A DNA stretch of 64,000 bases from Haemonchus contortus (lineage: Eukaryota; Nematoda; Chromadorea; Rhabditida; Trichostrongylidae), in the NCBI GenBank assembly GCA_000469685.2, contig LS997562.1:40438345-40502344 (forward strand), read 5' to 3'. Below, piece after piece: positions 29,288-41,700 of this stretch (position 1 is its first letter; every line of letters begins with the position of its first letter). The position numbers were made by a program, and so were the translations under genes. The notes under the pieces are model-generated. The model saw only the letters and a program-made list of their open reading frames with translations. It was not told the DNA's origin and searched no databases.

Positions 29288-30431
29288 TTTTTAGACCAAG
29301 TTTGTATTTATACGGATCTTTCGGTGAGATATGTGTTGTGTGAGACGGTGGACCTTATTTGGAAGCTTGTTAACGTACATTTTTGTTTGGTTTCATGTTT
29401 TATCTGTTTTTCACCTATGTGAATGTGTTTTGTGCGTGCGTGTGTGTTTACTATTATATTATAACCTCGCCGTTTTTTCAAATTTGAGCAATGATCTTGA
29501 CCCTCATAATGAGGCCTTTTCACCCATGTGTATTTTCTTGGTATTGTCATTTCCGGTTCCGGTTCATTCTACGATCTACGCGGTTTCTGATTTGTTTGAT
29601 GAAGTTCTGATGTTGTGCGGCTGTTATGAAGTTGATTTGGTAGAGCTTATGGATTTATGCTGAATCAGTGAAATGAATGTCTCGGAGTTTTTTTTTTGTG
29701 GCTACTAAACAGAGTGCAAGCTATATGAAACAATACATACTGTCGTCTTTAAGATGGTGTCAATGTCCTAGAGACCTTTTTTAATGGCTACTTCTGAAAA
29801 CTAACCCCTAAAGAAATGGATCCGCTTACCCCCGAAATCATTGTCACAACAACTGATCTTGTTCACGTGATCACAAAGCTACTGCAGATACAAAGAGGGC
29901 ATAAACCACTGTATACTCGGCTTATATAAGAGAGGAAAATACCAGGCTCAGTTGTGGGCCTTAACAGTATGACTTACGTGGCACAGACTGAATAGATTTT
30001 AAAGTGCCACTATGATGCTCGGAAGGAACATAAGGATTAAGATGTTGCAATCTGTATCGCCCCGACACTCGTCTGACGGGACATCGATCGAGGGGCGGGA
30101 AGGCCACTTGAGCCGGAAACAGGGCTTCCACTATGCTCTAACCGTCGAGGTTTTGGGCGCGAGAGGGTCCTTTCTATTACCAGCCCACTTTATATTCCTT
30201 AGGAATGGACTCAGTGACCATTTTTATCGTGAGCTGTGCGTTTAAACGCGATCGGACATGTTAACATCGAAAAAACAGCAGTGAAGCTAAACTTGACAGG
30301 GAAAAACAAGTAAACTAACAAATGAAGACTTGTTTTGACACCCACTGATCGGATCCTTTCTCCATCAGGTCCCAAGAACTTACATCAAAAACAATCGCTC
30401 CCGTGAGCGGGCCTTTGATGGGCTCTCTTGA

Positions 30432-30673
30432 CCCTTTGACGACAATGCGGATTTCGACGTGACACGCCCATGGGACCACGCTACCCTACTTTCTCGCGCG
30501 ACTGGCACCCACCGGTGGGTGGCACTGTTCCAGGAGAAACTTCTTTTACTGGCTCACTGAATTCAGCAATTGGTAAGAAACAAGAAAGTACAGTGGCTCT
30601 CGGAATTGGGTGGCAATGTCCCATGTGCCAGTCATAGTGGAACCCACCGGCGGGTGCCATTGTCGTCAAAGGG
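30432..30673. mobile_element. piggyBac-type MITE
   Basis: A 242-bp element has terminal inverted repeats CCCTTTGACGACAATG...CATTGTCGTCAAAGGG and is flanked by TTAA on the right (30674-30677) and TTGA on the left (30428-30431), consistent with a TTAA target duplication with one mutation. Subterminal CCCACCGG palindromes are also present. It has no ORF, so it would need a transposase in trans. Its termini differ from those of the full piggyBac copies in this window. Confidence 0.7.
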
Positions 30674-30820
30674 TTAATGGACCATTCGCACCTCCTAAGC
30701 ATTTATTTTCACTTTTACCTCATGTAGTTTACTTGTCATAAGATGATATTTGCGAAAAATACGCCGATTTCTGATAACGCACCATCATACGTGACTGTAC
30801 TAGCTAACATAATCTTCAAA

Positions 30821-31228
30821 TGCTTTGCCGTACAGGTTTGTTATAATGGAACCTTTTATTAGGTCGACGTTTCGACTAACTCGTTGTCTTCAAAGACCTG
30901 AAAGTAGTTCTTGGTTTGCGGCTTATCTGACCAAGCACCCAAACGCTCTAGGCCAGTTGCAACTACTCCCAACAATTACTGTAACTACCTCGTTGTTCAC
31001 GAAATAGAGTGGGACGACAGCGCTGGTGGAATCGCAGGAGGTTGTTTTCTTGGCAGGGATGTTTCGGTGTTTGAGTTTCTAGGAGTAGTTGCAACTGTGT
31101 TTGGGCGCTTGGTCAGGTAAGTCGCAGACCATGAGCTCCAAACTACTTTCAGGTCCTTGAAGACGAGGAATTAGTCGAAACGTGACCTAATAAACGGTTC
31201 CATCATAACAAACCTGTACGGCAAAGCA
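30821..31228. mobile_element. Foldback MITE (0.4 kb)
   Basis: The sequence from 30821 (TGCTTTGCCGTACAGG) reads almost identically inward from 31228 on the other strand. The inverted arms extend about 150 bp (including GTCTTCAA.GACCTGAAAG and AGTTGCAACTACTCC) with a short unique centre. There is no coding capacity. The target duplication could not be fixed. Confidence 0.8.
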
Positions 31229-32637
31229 CTGTGAAATAATATGTGACATGCCCAGGTTTCAAGAAGACCGAACATGGAAAGTTCTAGCTAACTTTATCTG
31301 GACGGAAAGCAGCATTGTAATGAACCTAGCTCCAGGACAAAACTGTGTGTGAGGATGATGATCGTTAGGAAGATTGAGAGGGTACTGAACAAAAGTAGAA
31401 TCAACCACGTTCGCTCAGACAACTTTTTTTATTCTTCCGGCCTTTGTGCCTATACTCAGAAGATGTGGACCTCGCAGGACGAACACACTGTCAGCTCATT
31501 CACTGCACTGCGATGTAGATCATGTTCAGAGTTCTCGATTCATGCAGGTGCAAAGGGGAATCCAGACGTCGAAAGAGGATAAAGAACGTTGCCTACACGG
31601 GAAAATCTGTTCGACCGTCCGTTTTGTGACAGTAATAAATCAGAGAGATTATGGCTACTCCAAACGAGGTTTCAAACGAACATCAGAAGTCTGGAGAGTT
31701 GTGAAAGCTGTGAACGAAAGGAATTCCGCATATTTGAATCCATAGGATAGAGACGTTTTACTGCGATACATTGCCTCACGGAGATGAAGACGAGAGCTTC
31801 TTTACGCTTACTCGAGAAAAACAGTGGTCAAATGGGGGAACAGGTGATACCCCAATGAACATATTCTCCTCTTCTAACAATTTGACAGGACTTAGCCGTT
31901 AGGATAGACCATCTGCAAGGACAATCAATGCATATTGGATAGTGGCTGCACGTACTGAGAAAAAGCGCTGAATACTGATTGTTCATGCAGAAGGTCTATC
32001 TCTATGGCTAGATCCCTTCCTGAGCGATAGCAAGCACTATTCCTGCTCTGGTAACACGATATTCATGACAGATCCTTAATATCCTGTCCATCTCTGTCGT
32101 ATTCTGCTGTGGAGGGCTTGGAGTTATGCCCTCGTGTGCCATTCACTTCAATCATTGATGAGCTCAACAGCCGGTCCCTTTCCATCTTGAAGCTCAGATG
32201 ACATAAATCATATCATTTCGTAAAGCGGATCCGCAGATACCCGTGTGCATGCCACGTCGGGGATAAGCCCCGCGCAAAAGAGGCCTCGATCCCATTCGCA
32301 TGGAATCGTCTACGAGAAACGGCGAGCAGCAGAAGGATTCGACCGAGGTGGGCCAGACTTGTTTCGCATTGAAAACCATCTGACACTGGACGATCACGTC
32401 TTCAAGGAGAAGCAGGTCATTCCCTTTGCTTCAAAACCAAGGAATGCTTGAGAGATGACATAAACGTTAAAAGCAGTGGTCGGCATGAAAATAATTTTAT
32501 GAGGCAATTCGCAGTTAATAGTGAGAAGCAGAGATGCAGGTTCTAGGAAATCATAGAGAGTAGGAAGCATGAAATCTTCTAAACCTACAGCAAACTCGTT
32601 TCATGTAATTTCCTGGTGAATCTCACAAAGTGAAATA

Positions 32638-32716
32638 CAGGAGACTCCCACTGACCAAGGCTGCCTTTCCAAATACAAAGGAGACTCCCTGTGACCAAGC
32701 TGTCCTCCCAAACACT
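32638..32716. repeat. Imperfect 45-bp tandem repeat
   Basis: AGGAGACTCCC...TGACCAAG..TG occurs twice in succession (from about 32640 and 32680) with small differences. Intergenic; no function apparent. Confidence 0.6.
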
Positions 32717-33629
32717 TACTAGGCAATATAAAAGGGTTCCAGGATGGGCACTATGGGGATAGGAAAGGCTATATTGCATCATAGCCACTCATCGAGCTAG
32801 AAATTACCCCTACAAAACAAGTCGAGTTACTATGCCTACAAAGTCATGCGGACTTCAGAGCCTGGCTAGCCCGATCCACGACCATACGGGGATCTCTTAC
32901 GCTCTACCTAATCTACACATCTGCTAGAGTACAGTGGGAAGCTTAAATATCTTACCCGTCTGCGGTGTACCGCACTCCTTTAATGTTTGACCTGTGAATC
33001 ACAGATTTCTATGCAAGCATGGATCCCGACCATTGGAACGAGTACGCTATGAGACCGTTATTGAAGGTTGTAGGAGTACAAAGTGTATTTTTAGTTATCT
33101 CGTCGTGTTCGTTTACGATTGTGCGCAGTATGTGGGATGAAGAAGCATCAGCATTATATGCAAACATTCACGGAAAATGCCGCAAAAAGGTGCTGTGATT
33201 CAGAGTTTTCGTGAGCCTTTCAGTCACACAAAATATGAATATCGATCGAGCTTAACAGCCCTTCCAACCTCAATAAGTATGAATGCAATCATATCATAAA
33301 ATTACTTTTACCGATGACGACCGGGGAATAAGGAGACGGTCGTAATCGTTTTTGTCGTAGTATCACGCAAGGGATGGAAAATGAAAGGCCAAGAAAAAAG
33401 CTGTGAAACTGACATTTGCGTTTCGGGATGCACCACGCACTTGACCTTCACTCTATTGGCCTATACAATGATTCGCTCCAATCAAATGTTGTACAAGTTG
33501 GTATATTTTTTTAAACTGATTCGGTATGAAATGAGTAACAAAGGACTATTGAAAGGATTGGATGACTGGACGAGATTCGATGAAGTTGAGACTCCACAAT
33601 GGAAATTTTAGACTCTACCATAAGGGGAG

Positions 33630-33712
33630 GTGGTAGCAAGTAGCGCTGCTATCTCACATAGGATCTAGAAGTCGGGTCTGGGATAAACTTTCCCCATAAG
33701 AATCGATTCTTC
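33630..33712 (+). repeat. SINE-like repeat, family 2
   Basis: GGTGGTAGCAAGTAGCGCTGC (A-box region) followed by ATCTCACATAGG, a degenerate B-box GTCGGGTCTGGGA and the family body CTTTCCCCATAAGAATCG parallels the copies near 12595 and 11150. Confidence 0.5.
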
Positions 33713-34845
33713 TATCTTCATAGAGTATCTGTTAATAAGCACCACGCTAGCGAAAGTTCACTGCTTCGAACATCAACTAAACCGTTTATAAGATAACCCT
33801 AATCTGCATGGCGCACTTTAAAAAGGATTTATTCGCATTTCTATTCCCTCTAGCAAAATTAGTGGCATCAAACTAATCTAGAGATAATGACTCGTGATTG
33901 TGAATTTGGAAAATAATTTGAAATCAAACAAATGAAAGATAAAATGGCCATGCAGCTCAAATAAACTGGTTCAGAGAGGAGTGGATTCGACTTTTGTGTG
34001 ATAACGACGCTGTTCTGATGGAAAATCAGAAGCAAAGACTACAAAGTTATGGCCGAAAGTGAGCGTAAAAACGTCTTTTCAAGTTTAAAAACCGCTGAGT
34101 TCCTATGAACAGAGACAGCCATAAGGGTCGAGTAAAAAAAACGCCATTATCCGACAAATGCTCTATTTGGTTAAGCTGTGAGGTAAGGATAACGATGTGA
34201 CATCAAATCAGTCAATATAACTCAAACAAAAAACCGTACGAACAAAAAGAAAGCGTAGAGAGTCGATGGCAGTCAACAGCAGTGTACAGCGTGGAGATGG
34301 TCTCCGCCATTGACAGTAGATCAAAACGCTACCGTACTCGTAGAGGTGGGAAGGTGAAGATCAGAGATTTCCCAAATTTCGGCACTGAAATATTTCAGTG
34401 GGGCTGGATCTTTGGCATTTGATCCATTAGACCAGTACACAGGAACCAAGTTCTGAGATTTTGTTACTGTAGTTATTATTAGTTATTACTGTAGCTTGTT
34501 TTCATACTGTCATACGCAATTTATTGAGATGACTGTGTACAATTAGCTAAATATGGCCAAAGTACTGTATCCAGTGATGAAAAGCGACACAAGTTACTGG
34601 TTATAAAGCCCGTTCCATTATAATCGACCAAAAAAATCAATAAAAGTGATCCATCGTCCTAGGTTCATCTGTTACGATCACTTCACCGCTGATCAATTTG
34701 AATACTCTTCTCAACGTTCACTGATTCTCAAGAGAACAGCTGCACCAGTTCGTTATGTGGGTTTCATAATGGGTTTGCTTTCATTCAGACGAGTCGCTCT
34801 GACCATGTGGACGGGGCGCCCCTGAGGTGAGTTCACTCCAGACAG

Positions 34846-34887
34846 CCACGCTCACAAAGGAGCGCATAGGCTCCTTTGTGGGCGTGG
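34846..34887. repeat. 18-bp stem, 6-nt loop hairpin
   Basis: CCACGCTCACAAAGGAGC (34846-34863) pairs with 34870-34887, with one mismatch, around the loop GCATAG. It is intergenic, close to the 3' end of UBR4. It could be a transposon terminus or a structured RNA; no further context. Confidence 0.65.
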
Positions 34888-35802
34888 TTGTAGCGCAGAT
34901 GTGCTTAAGTGGTCAGCTGCAAAGATCCCCACTAGAGGTCCTTGATGACATGTTCAAGAAACCGTTTTCCTTGAATCTTTGTAGACGGCCAGCTACGACC
35001 TTCCACATTCCAGGATCCGGTAACCTTCAAACCCAATCGCCATACAGCAAACACCGTTTTTGCTGTAAAAAGGAGAAGTATCCTCGACGAGCAAGTAAGA
35101 AACTTGGATTCTAATTGACGTTACAGAACAGCACGAATACCCCCACCCACTCACTTCTGCGGATGCCTCTGCTTTACTCGAACTAGCTAGCTTCATGAAC
35201 TGTAAGAGTTTCCGGGTAATCAATACTTCGTATTTTAGCCAGCCTACATAAATCTATTGCAAACACCACCACAGATCTCATCGATGGAGTTCCTTCTACG
35301 AAACATCGAAGTTTACTCCTTCGGGAAAATTAAATAAAAAATTATAATCACACTGTTGTTTTCGCGTTCATACTTACCATGCATAAGATGACTATCGATC
35401 GCTTCGCAACATTTATGATCTTCGAGGCGGACACCGAGCAATGTAGACAAACCTATTTATCTCTGAGCACTCACTACTGTGTGTTACACTCGAGAACCAT
35501 CATTTTTACCAGACAGAACAGTCTGACTTCTTTGGAACACTCCCTATACACGGCTTGGTTCCCAATTTCAATTTTACCCCCTTAAGTCGATTTATCACGT
35601 TTTGCCTGTTTCCCCGCTGAAGTGCATTCACACTTGAGTGAGAAAATGAAAAACATTGACACGAATTGCAACATCCACTGGGCACCAACACATCGGCGAT
35701 TTCGCAACAACGTAGAGTGCATGGCGTCGCCCGGAAGAAATTATTATACACAACAAGTGTATAATTCCTGTTCAAATTACCACTCATGGAGTTTTTAAGT
35801 TT

Positions 35803-35808
35803 TTTATT
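35803..35808 (-). terminator. Polyadenylation signal of the UBR4 gene
   Basis: AATAAA on the minus strand lies about 58 nt beyond the UBR4 stop codon at 35866-35868. Confidence 0.6.
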
Positions 35809-35865
35809 TGCAATTAGAACCCAAAAAAGCCTTCTTCAGCAAATAAGCACACGAATCGTAGAAAA

Positions 35866-38704
35866 TCACACGTTTGCATCGTTGGCTGCAGCGAAATGTG
35901 GTCCAATCTGATCAAGGGGGATATCTGCAACAGAAAACAAAAGATCTTTCATACCAGTACAATAAAACTTACCAGATAGTCAGAAAAAAGGGCCATAAAA
36001 CCCACCCATTAGTTCACAAAAAGGCTCCGGAGCAGATAAGGGCGCAATCTCTTCGTCGAACTTCTTCACGAATGTTGAAGTCTTATGCAGGGTTTCCAGG
36101 ATGTGGCTTTGGAGCCATTCTAACCGGTCTTCAGAGTCAATCTATAATAGTAAACGGTTTACTCACAACGATTATAGCAAAAAAAAAACGAATGATGCTT
36201 CGAGTCACAACTGCTTCCGGACTTCCGTCTGCTCGATTAGTGGGTGCGGTTCCCAGAAAAATTGATTTTACGCGCGCATAATCGATATCCATGGTTTCAC
36301 AAAGATTTGCGGAGCACTTCACGCGAATCGAAACAGTAAAGAATACAGCTCTGGATATGATACAATGGGGCAGATGGAGCCACTTAAAGGTGGAACTGGA
36401 TATGGAAAAAACACTGACCGGTATGACGTCACGGAAATATCGGTCCACAAAGGCCCAAGTTAGACAAACAGGTCGAAGCGAATCCCACGTATTGGCGTGA
36501 CCTTCGGTTGTGTAGTCAGCTAGAGCAGCACGTAATACCTAGAACAGCTAGCTGAGATTCGGCAACTCATGTGGGAACCCTTCTAACTTAAAAGCCTCCC
36601 TACGAACGCCTTAGTCTGCTCCCATGAGTTACCGTGAAGACGAAAAAACCTACATCAACTCGTTGCTCAAGCCAACTTTGCAGGGTAAGCTCAGTCATCA
36701 GGAACGACACAACACGATGTCGAGCGTTACGAGTGGGTAGTTCGTCTGGAGGGAGGCAAAGAGCCAACAGGTGCAAAACGGCCAAGTACTGTGCATTCGA
36801 CTCTCGCCCTCCTCCTTGGGATGCTTCCGAGAACGATCTGGATGGATCAGTTGAAATTAGCTCAATTAATTGGTGAATTTGGCTCTAATCAGAAGAAATG
36901 ATTAGAAGAAAGGTAAAATAAGCCAAAATTACCTGAAGTACACGAATTTATCGATCAGCTCACAAATGTCGACAAAGACAATTGCACGACACAGTGGAGG
37001 TACTGGAGCGGCCACTTCTAGGTCAGCTTGGTACCTTAATGAAAGCATTTCAAAAGACTATCGCTAAAAAGGCATCACTGGTCACCTGTTAATGGCAAGG
37101 GCCCAGTCAGCTTCGCTTGCCGTTCCAATAGCTATTGGGGTTAGAGCGTTGCACTTGGCACCGGCATTATGCAGAGAAGCCTGAAAGGAATAGGTTCATC
37201 AAAACCCAAGCCCAACTCAAGCATAGGTTTCTAGAATTTCCAAGCTGAGGGATACCATATGGGAAGTATGTCAAGAAGCATGACTAAACAACTTACCTTA
37301 GACCATTCATCAACATTCCGTCCACCACCACTCCTACGAATTGCATTTTGATGACAATCAATATGCACCATGACCATTTGGCTTACAGTGACCAACTGAG
37401 GCACCCGAGCATCATTGGTTAGGGGTGAAGCAAATGCATATCTACAATTATGACGTCAGAATTAAATGGAACAACTCACTATTAGAATTATTAGCATGAT
37501 TGAAAAAAAAGAAATGTGTAAGGTCACTAAAAAGAAATGTGTAAGGTCACTACTTAGGAAGGTACGAGAAACTCACGCGGCTGATACACGCGTTCCTTGG
37601 AACAACGGCTCTCGACAGATGCAACATGATGCTAGAGGATCTGTTACGCCTTCTAAAGCTGGCTCGTTCGCTATTCGTCTATGTGCCACCTGAAACAACC
37701 ATCTACTCCTATAGCTCCTGTGTGGCAGCGATCTGGTAGTCAGAAGTAACTTGCAACAGGGGCAAATTCGCCACCTCGTCTTTCCACTTCACCTACCCAT
37801 TTTTGGGTAATGCTGGTTAGCCTAACTTTTCCTCAAGCCAACATTTGCTCTTACGCTTCAATATTCTCCTGTCTGAGCTACCTCTTGCTAATCCTCCAAC
37901 TTCCTCACTCTTGCCCTCTAATTCACTCTTCTGGATAAAAGTGCACTCTAATTTTTATAATTTCTTCCTCCCTTTACTAAACATTTCGATGTTTTCTGAT
38001 ATACTTGATATTCGATGCAAACCCATGAGAGAACCGCTCGTCAGTAATTTTCTTTCGATCGAACTACAGTCACACACCTTGACTTCACCCGATTTTCCCA
38101 TCTGCATTCCCATTTCACGCAGCTGCTTATTACGCATCGCCATAGCCATTTGACGTTTTTTCTGCCGAGTTTCTTGACGCACATTCTCAATTTGGGCTGC
38201 TACCTTAAAAAAAAAAAGTACTGGGAAGAAGAAAAGAATTTCGAATACGAAATTGAAGTTCAAGAGAGAGTGGATGTCATTGGCAAATCGCGGACCTCAG
38301 TATTTTCTTTGAGAGCCTCAACAACGTTCTCAGCCATTGTACCTATAGAGTTGTCAGAAGCAACCTAAAAATATGGAGCCTATAACTTCCAACCAGCATA
38401 TTATTATTATAAGAAAGCGATTGAGTGAGTCAGAAGTCAGCGAGTAGCTTGGAATCGAAACATTTGAAATGGAACCGAAACAACTAGAACTGTCCAATAA
38501 AAATACATAACCCTTTCTAAGAGCTAATACAGAAAAGCAGAGTCCAAACAAAATCCACACGAGACAGTGTTAAATTCGAGGTATCTTGAGCGAAATTCCA
38601 AAAGGTACCTGTTCCAATCGATGAAGTATATGCAAAGTCTTCTCAGCCAGAGCCCGTTGACTAGCTTCATGAGATTTGGCCATACCATGCATGAAGGATA
38701 GCAT
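35866..38704 (-). other. UBR4: UBR4 exons: C-terminal hemiRING catalytic module
   Basis: Exons in minus-strand order: 38609-38704, 38296-38364, 38078-38203, 37577-37689, 37297-37441, 37086-37180, 36933-37034, 36654-36837, 36419-36538, 36006-36141, 35866-35924. They encode a helical UZI-like stretch ([16 protein letters not shown]), the half-RING zinc site (CCICRE in exon 37577-37689, HIDCH in 37297-37441, AKCNAL in 37086-37180), then helices ending in [13 protein letters not shown] and [12 protein letters not shown] before the stop. The hemiRING is the E2-binding catalytic unit in vertebrate UBR4, and its zinc-binding Cys/His residues are all kept here. Confidence 0.85.
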
Positions 38705-41700
38705 CTTAAAATATGATGAGAGTTGATCCCATCTCACTGATATGCCCAGACTGAAGGCTATATATGGGGAACTATGCCGGTTGTGCCCAACTAACCAATT
38801 TCAATGACGGTCGTAGAAGGAAAGCTTTCCATTCCTGCGATTCAGTTGCCGAATAGAGCGGTGGATGATTTGACACAAGATGTGAGCACGCCTTAAATGA
38901 ATCACATGTGCTGCTGTCTTGAAAAAAAGATAGCTTGGCATGAGCAGCATCACTTAGTCAGTGAAACGAGGGAAATGTCTGAAGGTGGAAACAACCAACC
39001 TTAGAAAGGACACCGCTATCTAGAATTTTTTGTTTCAACTTCGCGGCTTCAACAGAGTTGAGAATTCCTGCGGTTACTTCACAGAGCCTGCCTACCGCTA
39101 TTACTCGTTCGCTCCGCAGTGAGACATCACTGGAAAAAGCTATTTTCATTGAAATGAAAGATTAGATTCGCCGAACATGGGTTTAATGGAACCATGATTC
39201 CTTCTGCTATCTGTTGAATGAAAGCATTTTATTTCATAGACACTAGTTTCCACCAACCTTAGCTTATATTTGTACAATTTTCCACATTCTCTCATACCCT
39301 TCGTAAAAATCTAGGCAAGATCCAGCAGAGTAACACGGGCCTAATGTGGTTATTAGACCGCTACCTTAAAAGCAGGGCTTGTAAAAACCAAACTCGTCAA
39401 ACTCACTTCGTCTCGTCGATTTCTTTCCACTGACATGTTTTGATGTACATGGCGATAAGAGCCTTTTCAGCTTCCTCGTTGCCAACTACGAGATTGCCGA
39501 TAACCCGTGATACTTGAGCACAGAATTTGTTAACACTTTCCGTGCCTAAAACATAACAGTCACCTCGAAGTTCGAACTCAAACAATCCAAAGCGAGCTGA
39601 ATCAAAAAAGCTTGGGGCTCTGTGTGGCTGCCGACGATCTGCCTGCTCAGCATGCACAAGAAATGAATAAATATCGGTCGCAGGCGCGCAGAATCAATTC
39701 CCTATTTCAAAAACCAAGTTGGTATGAACTCACCAGAATCAGGTTTCGCCATAACAAAAGACAAAAGCCACTCTGCATCTTCCTTCGAGATACCAGTCAA
39801 GATCTGAATAGTGTATTGCTCAGAAATAAAGCTCATATTGAAAAAAAAAACAAAAGAACTCACAGGGTGCACTGCTGGATCGTTCACAATAGCGGAAATC
39901 ATTTGTAGATACTCAAGGCCTATCTGCAGAACTCCTTCATCCGTTGAACGAAGTGACACGCATGAATGTAATACCTGAAGATATCACATAACGCGTATGA
40001 GATATGTGATGACTACCTTATTCACAGTGGCTGCTACCATAATCCGCCGGCCGGCGGACACAGAAAGCAGCCAGTTCCCTTTCGAGAGTTTCCGAACGAG
40101 TTACTTTGTCGCCACAAGTAACAAGTATTTCATTACGATTTTTTTGCAAATTATACTAAAGACATAGCTCGAATGCGACACTCAGAAAACTGGTAAAAAA
40201 TAAATTTTTTTAAGTGTAGCATACCTTCATGAATGCGTTAATAGCCCCTGATGACACTAAATCTACTCGTCCTTGTTCGGTTTTCACACATCGCTCGAAA
40301 AGTTTTCGCAGCTGACCGAGGAGGAACCTAATTTAAAAAAGTTGTTTGACATGCACGAATTTATAGTTATTTGCATATATTCAAGAATTAAATGTAAGAT
40401 AAGGATTTTTACACGAAGGGCTTTTCAATATCCTGAGAAATGAACAAGAAGAAAATGTAAAATTCAACTGCAGCGAGATAGAGATCAAAGTTTTGGCTGC
40501 TAATAGTTTCGAACCTCCAAATTTTCGATCAGTCCCCGGCCCAAAACCTAGCCATGCCTTTTTTAGTCTTACTTTGGCCTTACCTGCCAGCACTGCCTGT
40601 GTCAGCCAGGGCAAGCAATCGCAGCGCTCGTGTTAAGCCACCGCATTGAGAAAGAGCACCAGTGAGTGACGACAAGGTCTCGTCTTCCTCTGCTTCGCCT
40701 AAATATGCAAAACATAGAAAATGAGTTAGTTTAATAAAGCCTTGATCCATTCAAGAGTGTCTCACACTCGACTTCAAATTCATATATAACCATATTAATG
40801 GGCTAACTTGATTGCAACGCCTGACTCCAATGGACTAGCTACTGTTCAACTCCAGCTCGAACTATAGGAGAACTAGGAACTCGAACTATATCTACCTCCA
40901 TCAGCTTCTCCGAGTGTAGAAACAAAGGACTCCACTGCATCTCCTAGCAAACCACGCATTCTGTAAACGATAACCATTGGTTGTCCCGGATTGGCCTTCT
41001 TCCACAACTTATCGTAGACGGCTCGAACTGGCAGAGATAGCGAAATAATCTGATTGTTCACCAGAAGCTAAATAAATAATAATAAAAGTAGATGGGTGCC
41101 CGAAGAACTAAAACAATGGAGACCCCAGTTTATTTTCAGATCAATCATCTTGGAATGCTACGTTGCTACCACAACTAACGGTGGAACAAAAATTTCTCGA
41201 AAATTAGTCGAGAATGTAAAAATCACTTAACAGAACCTACGTTTTGAGAACGAGCAAGGTACAGAACAATTACAACTTGAATCTGTTCCAAACAAGTGCT
41301 ACTTACCTCCATTCCATTATCGTCTTCCATCAGGGCAATCATCTCGGTGTCACGACAAATTTTATTTTTTATATCTCGCATAAGTGGGCCAAGACCGACA
41401 TCAGTTGACTGAAATTCTGATGAAGATTAGTATGGATATAAAAATCGGGTGCATTTGATTGTAGATCCAAAAATAGTGCTCCCACTAATTATTGTACTCT
41501 TTTCTCAGAATAAGGAGAAGAGCAGAAGTGAAGGGGAAACCAACCCGGTTTAGAACCTACACTCCCTATCCTTCACTTCTCCAACTATGATTAAGTAATA
41601 GACAGATTAAACCTGCTCAAACAAAACCTAGTGAAATCTCTGTTTGGTTCTCTCGAAATCATAAAATCAAAGCACCTTGTACGGATTTCCAGTCATTCTT

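Larger units (their letters stand above)
29288..35865. other. Convergent intergenic region SPT16 / UBR4
   Basis: Both neighbouring genes end here, so this is 3'-to-3' DNA. It contains a piggyBac-type MITE (30432-30673), a foldback MITE (30821-31228), a tandem repeat (32638-32716), a SINE-like copy (33630-33712), an 18-bp perfect palindrome at 34383-34400 and a strong hairpin (34846-34887). Remaining short ORFs show no family motif, conserved spacing or splice context, and I see no further gene. Confidence 0.5.

Noticed and set aside
36137..36448. 103-codon minus-strand ORF between UBR4 exons
   Set aside because: UBR4 exons 36419-36538 and 36006-36141 join in phase without it, and its frame has no similarity to the family. 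It is probably intronic repeat.
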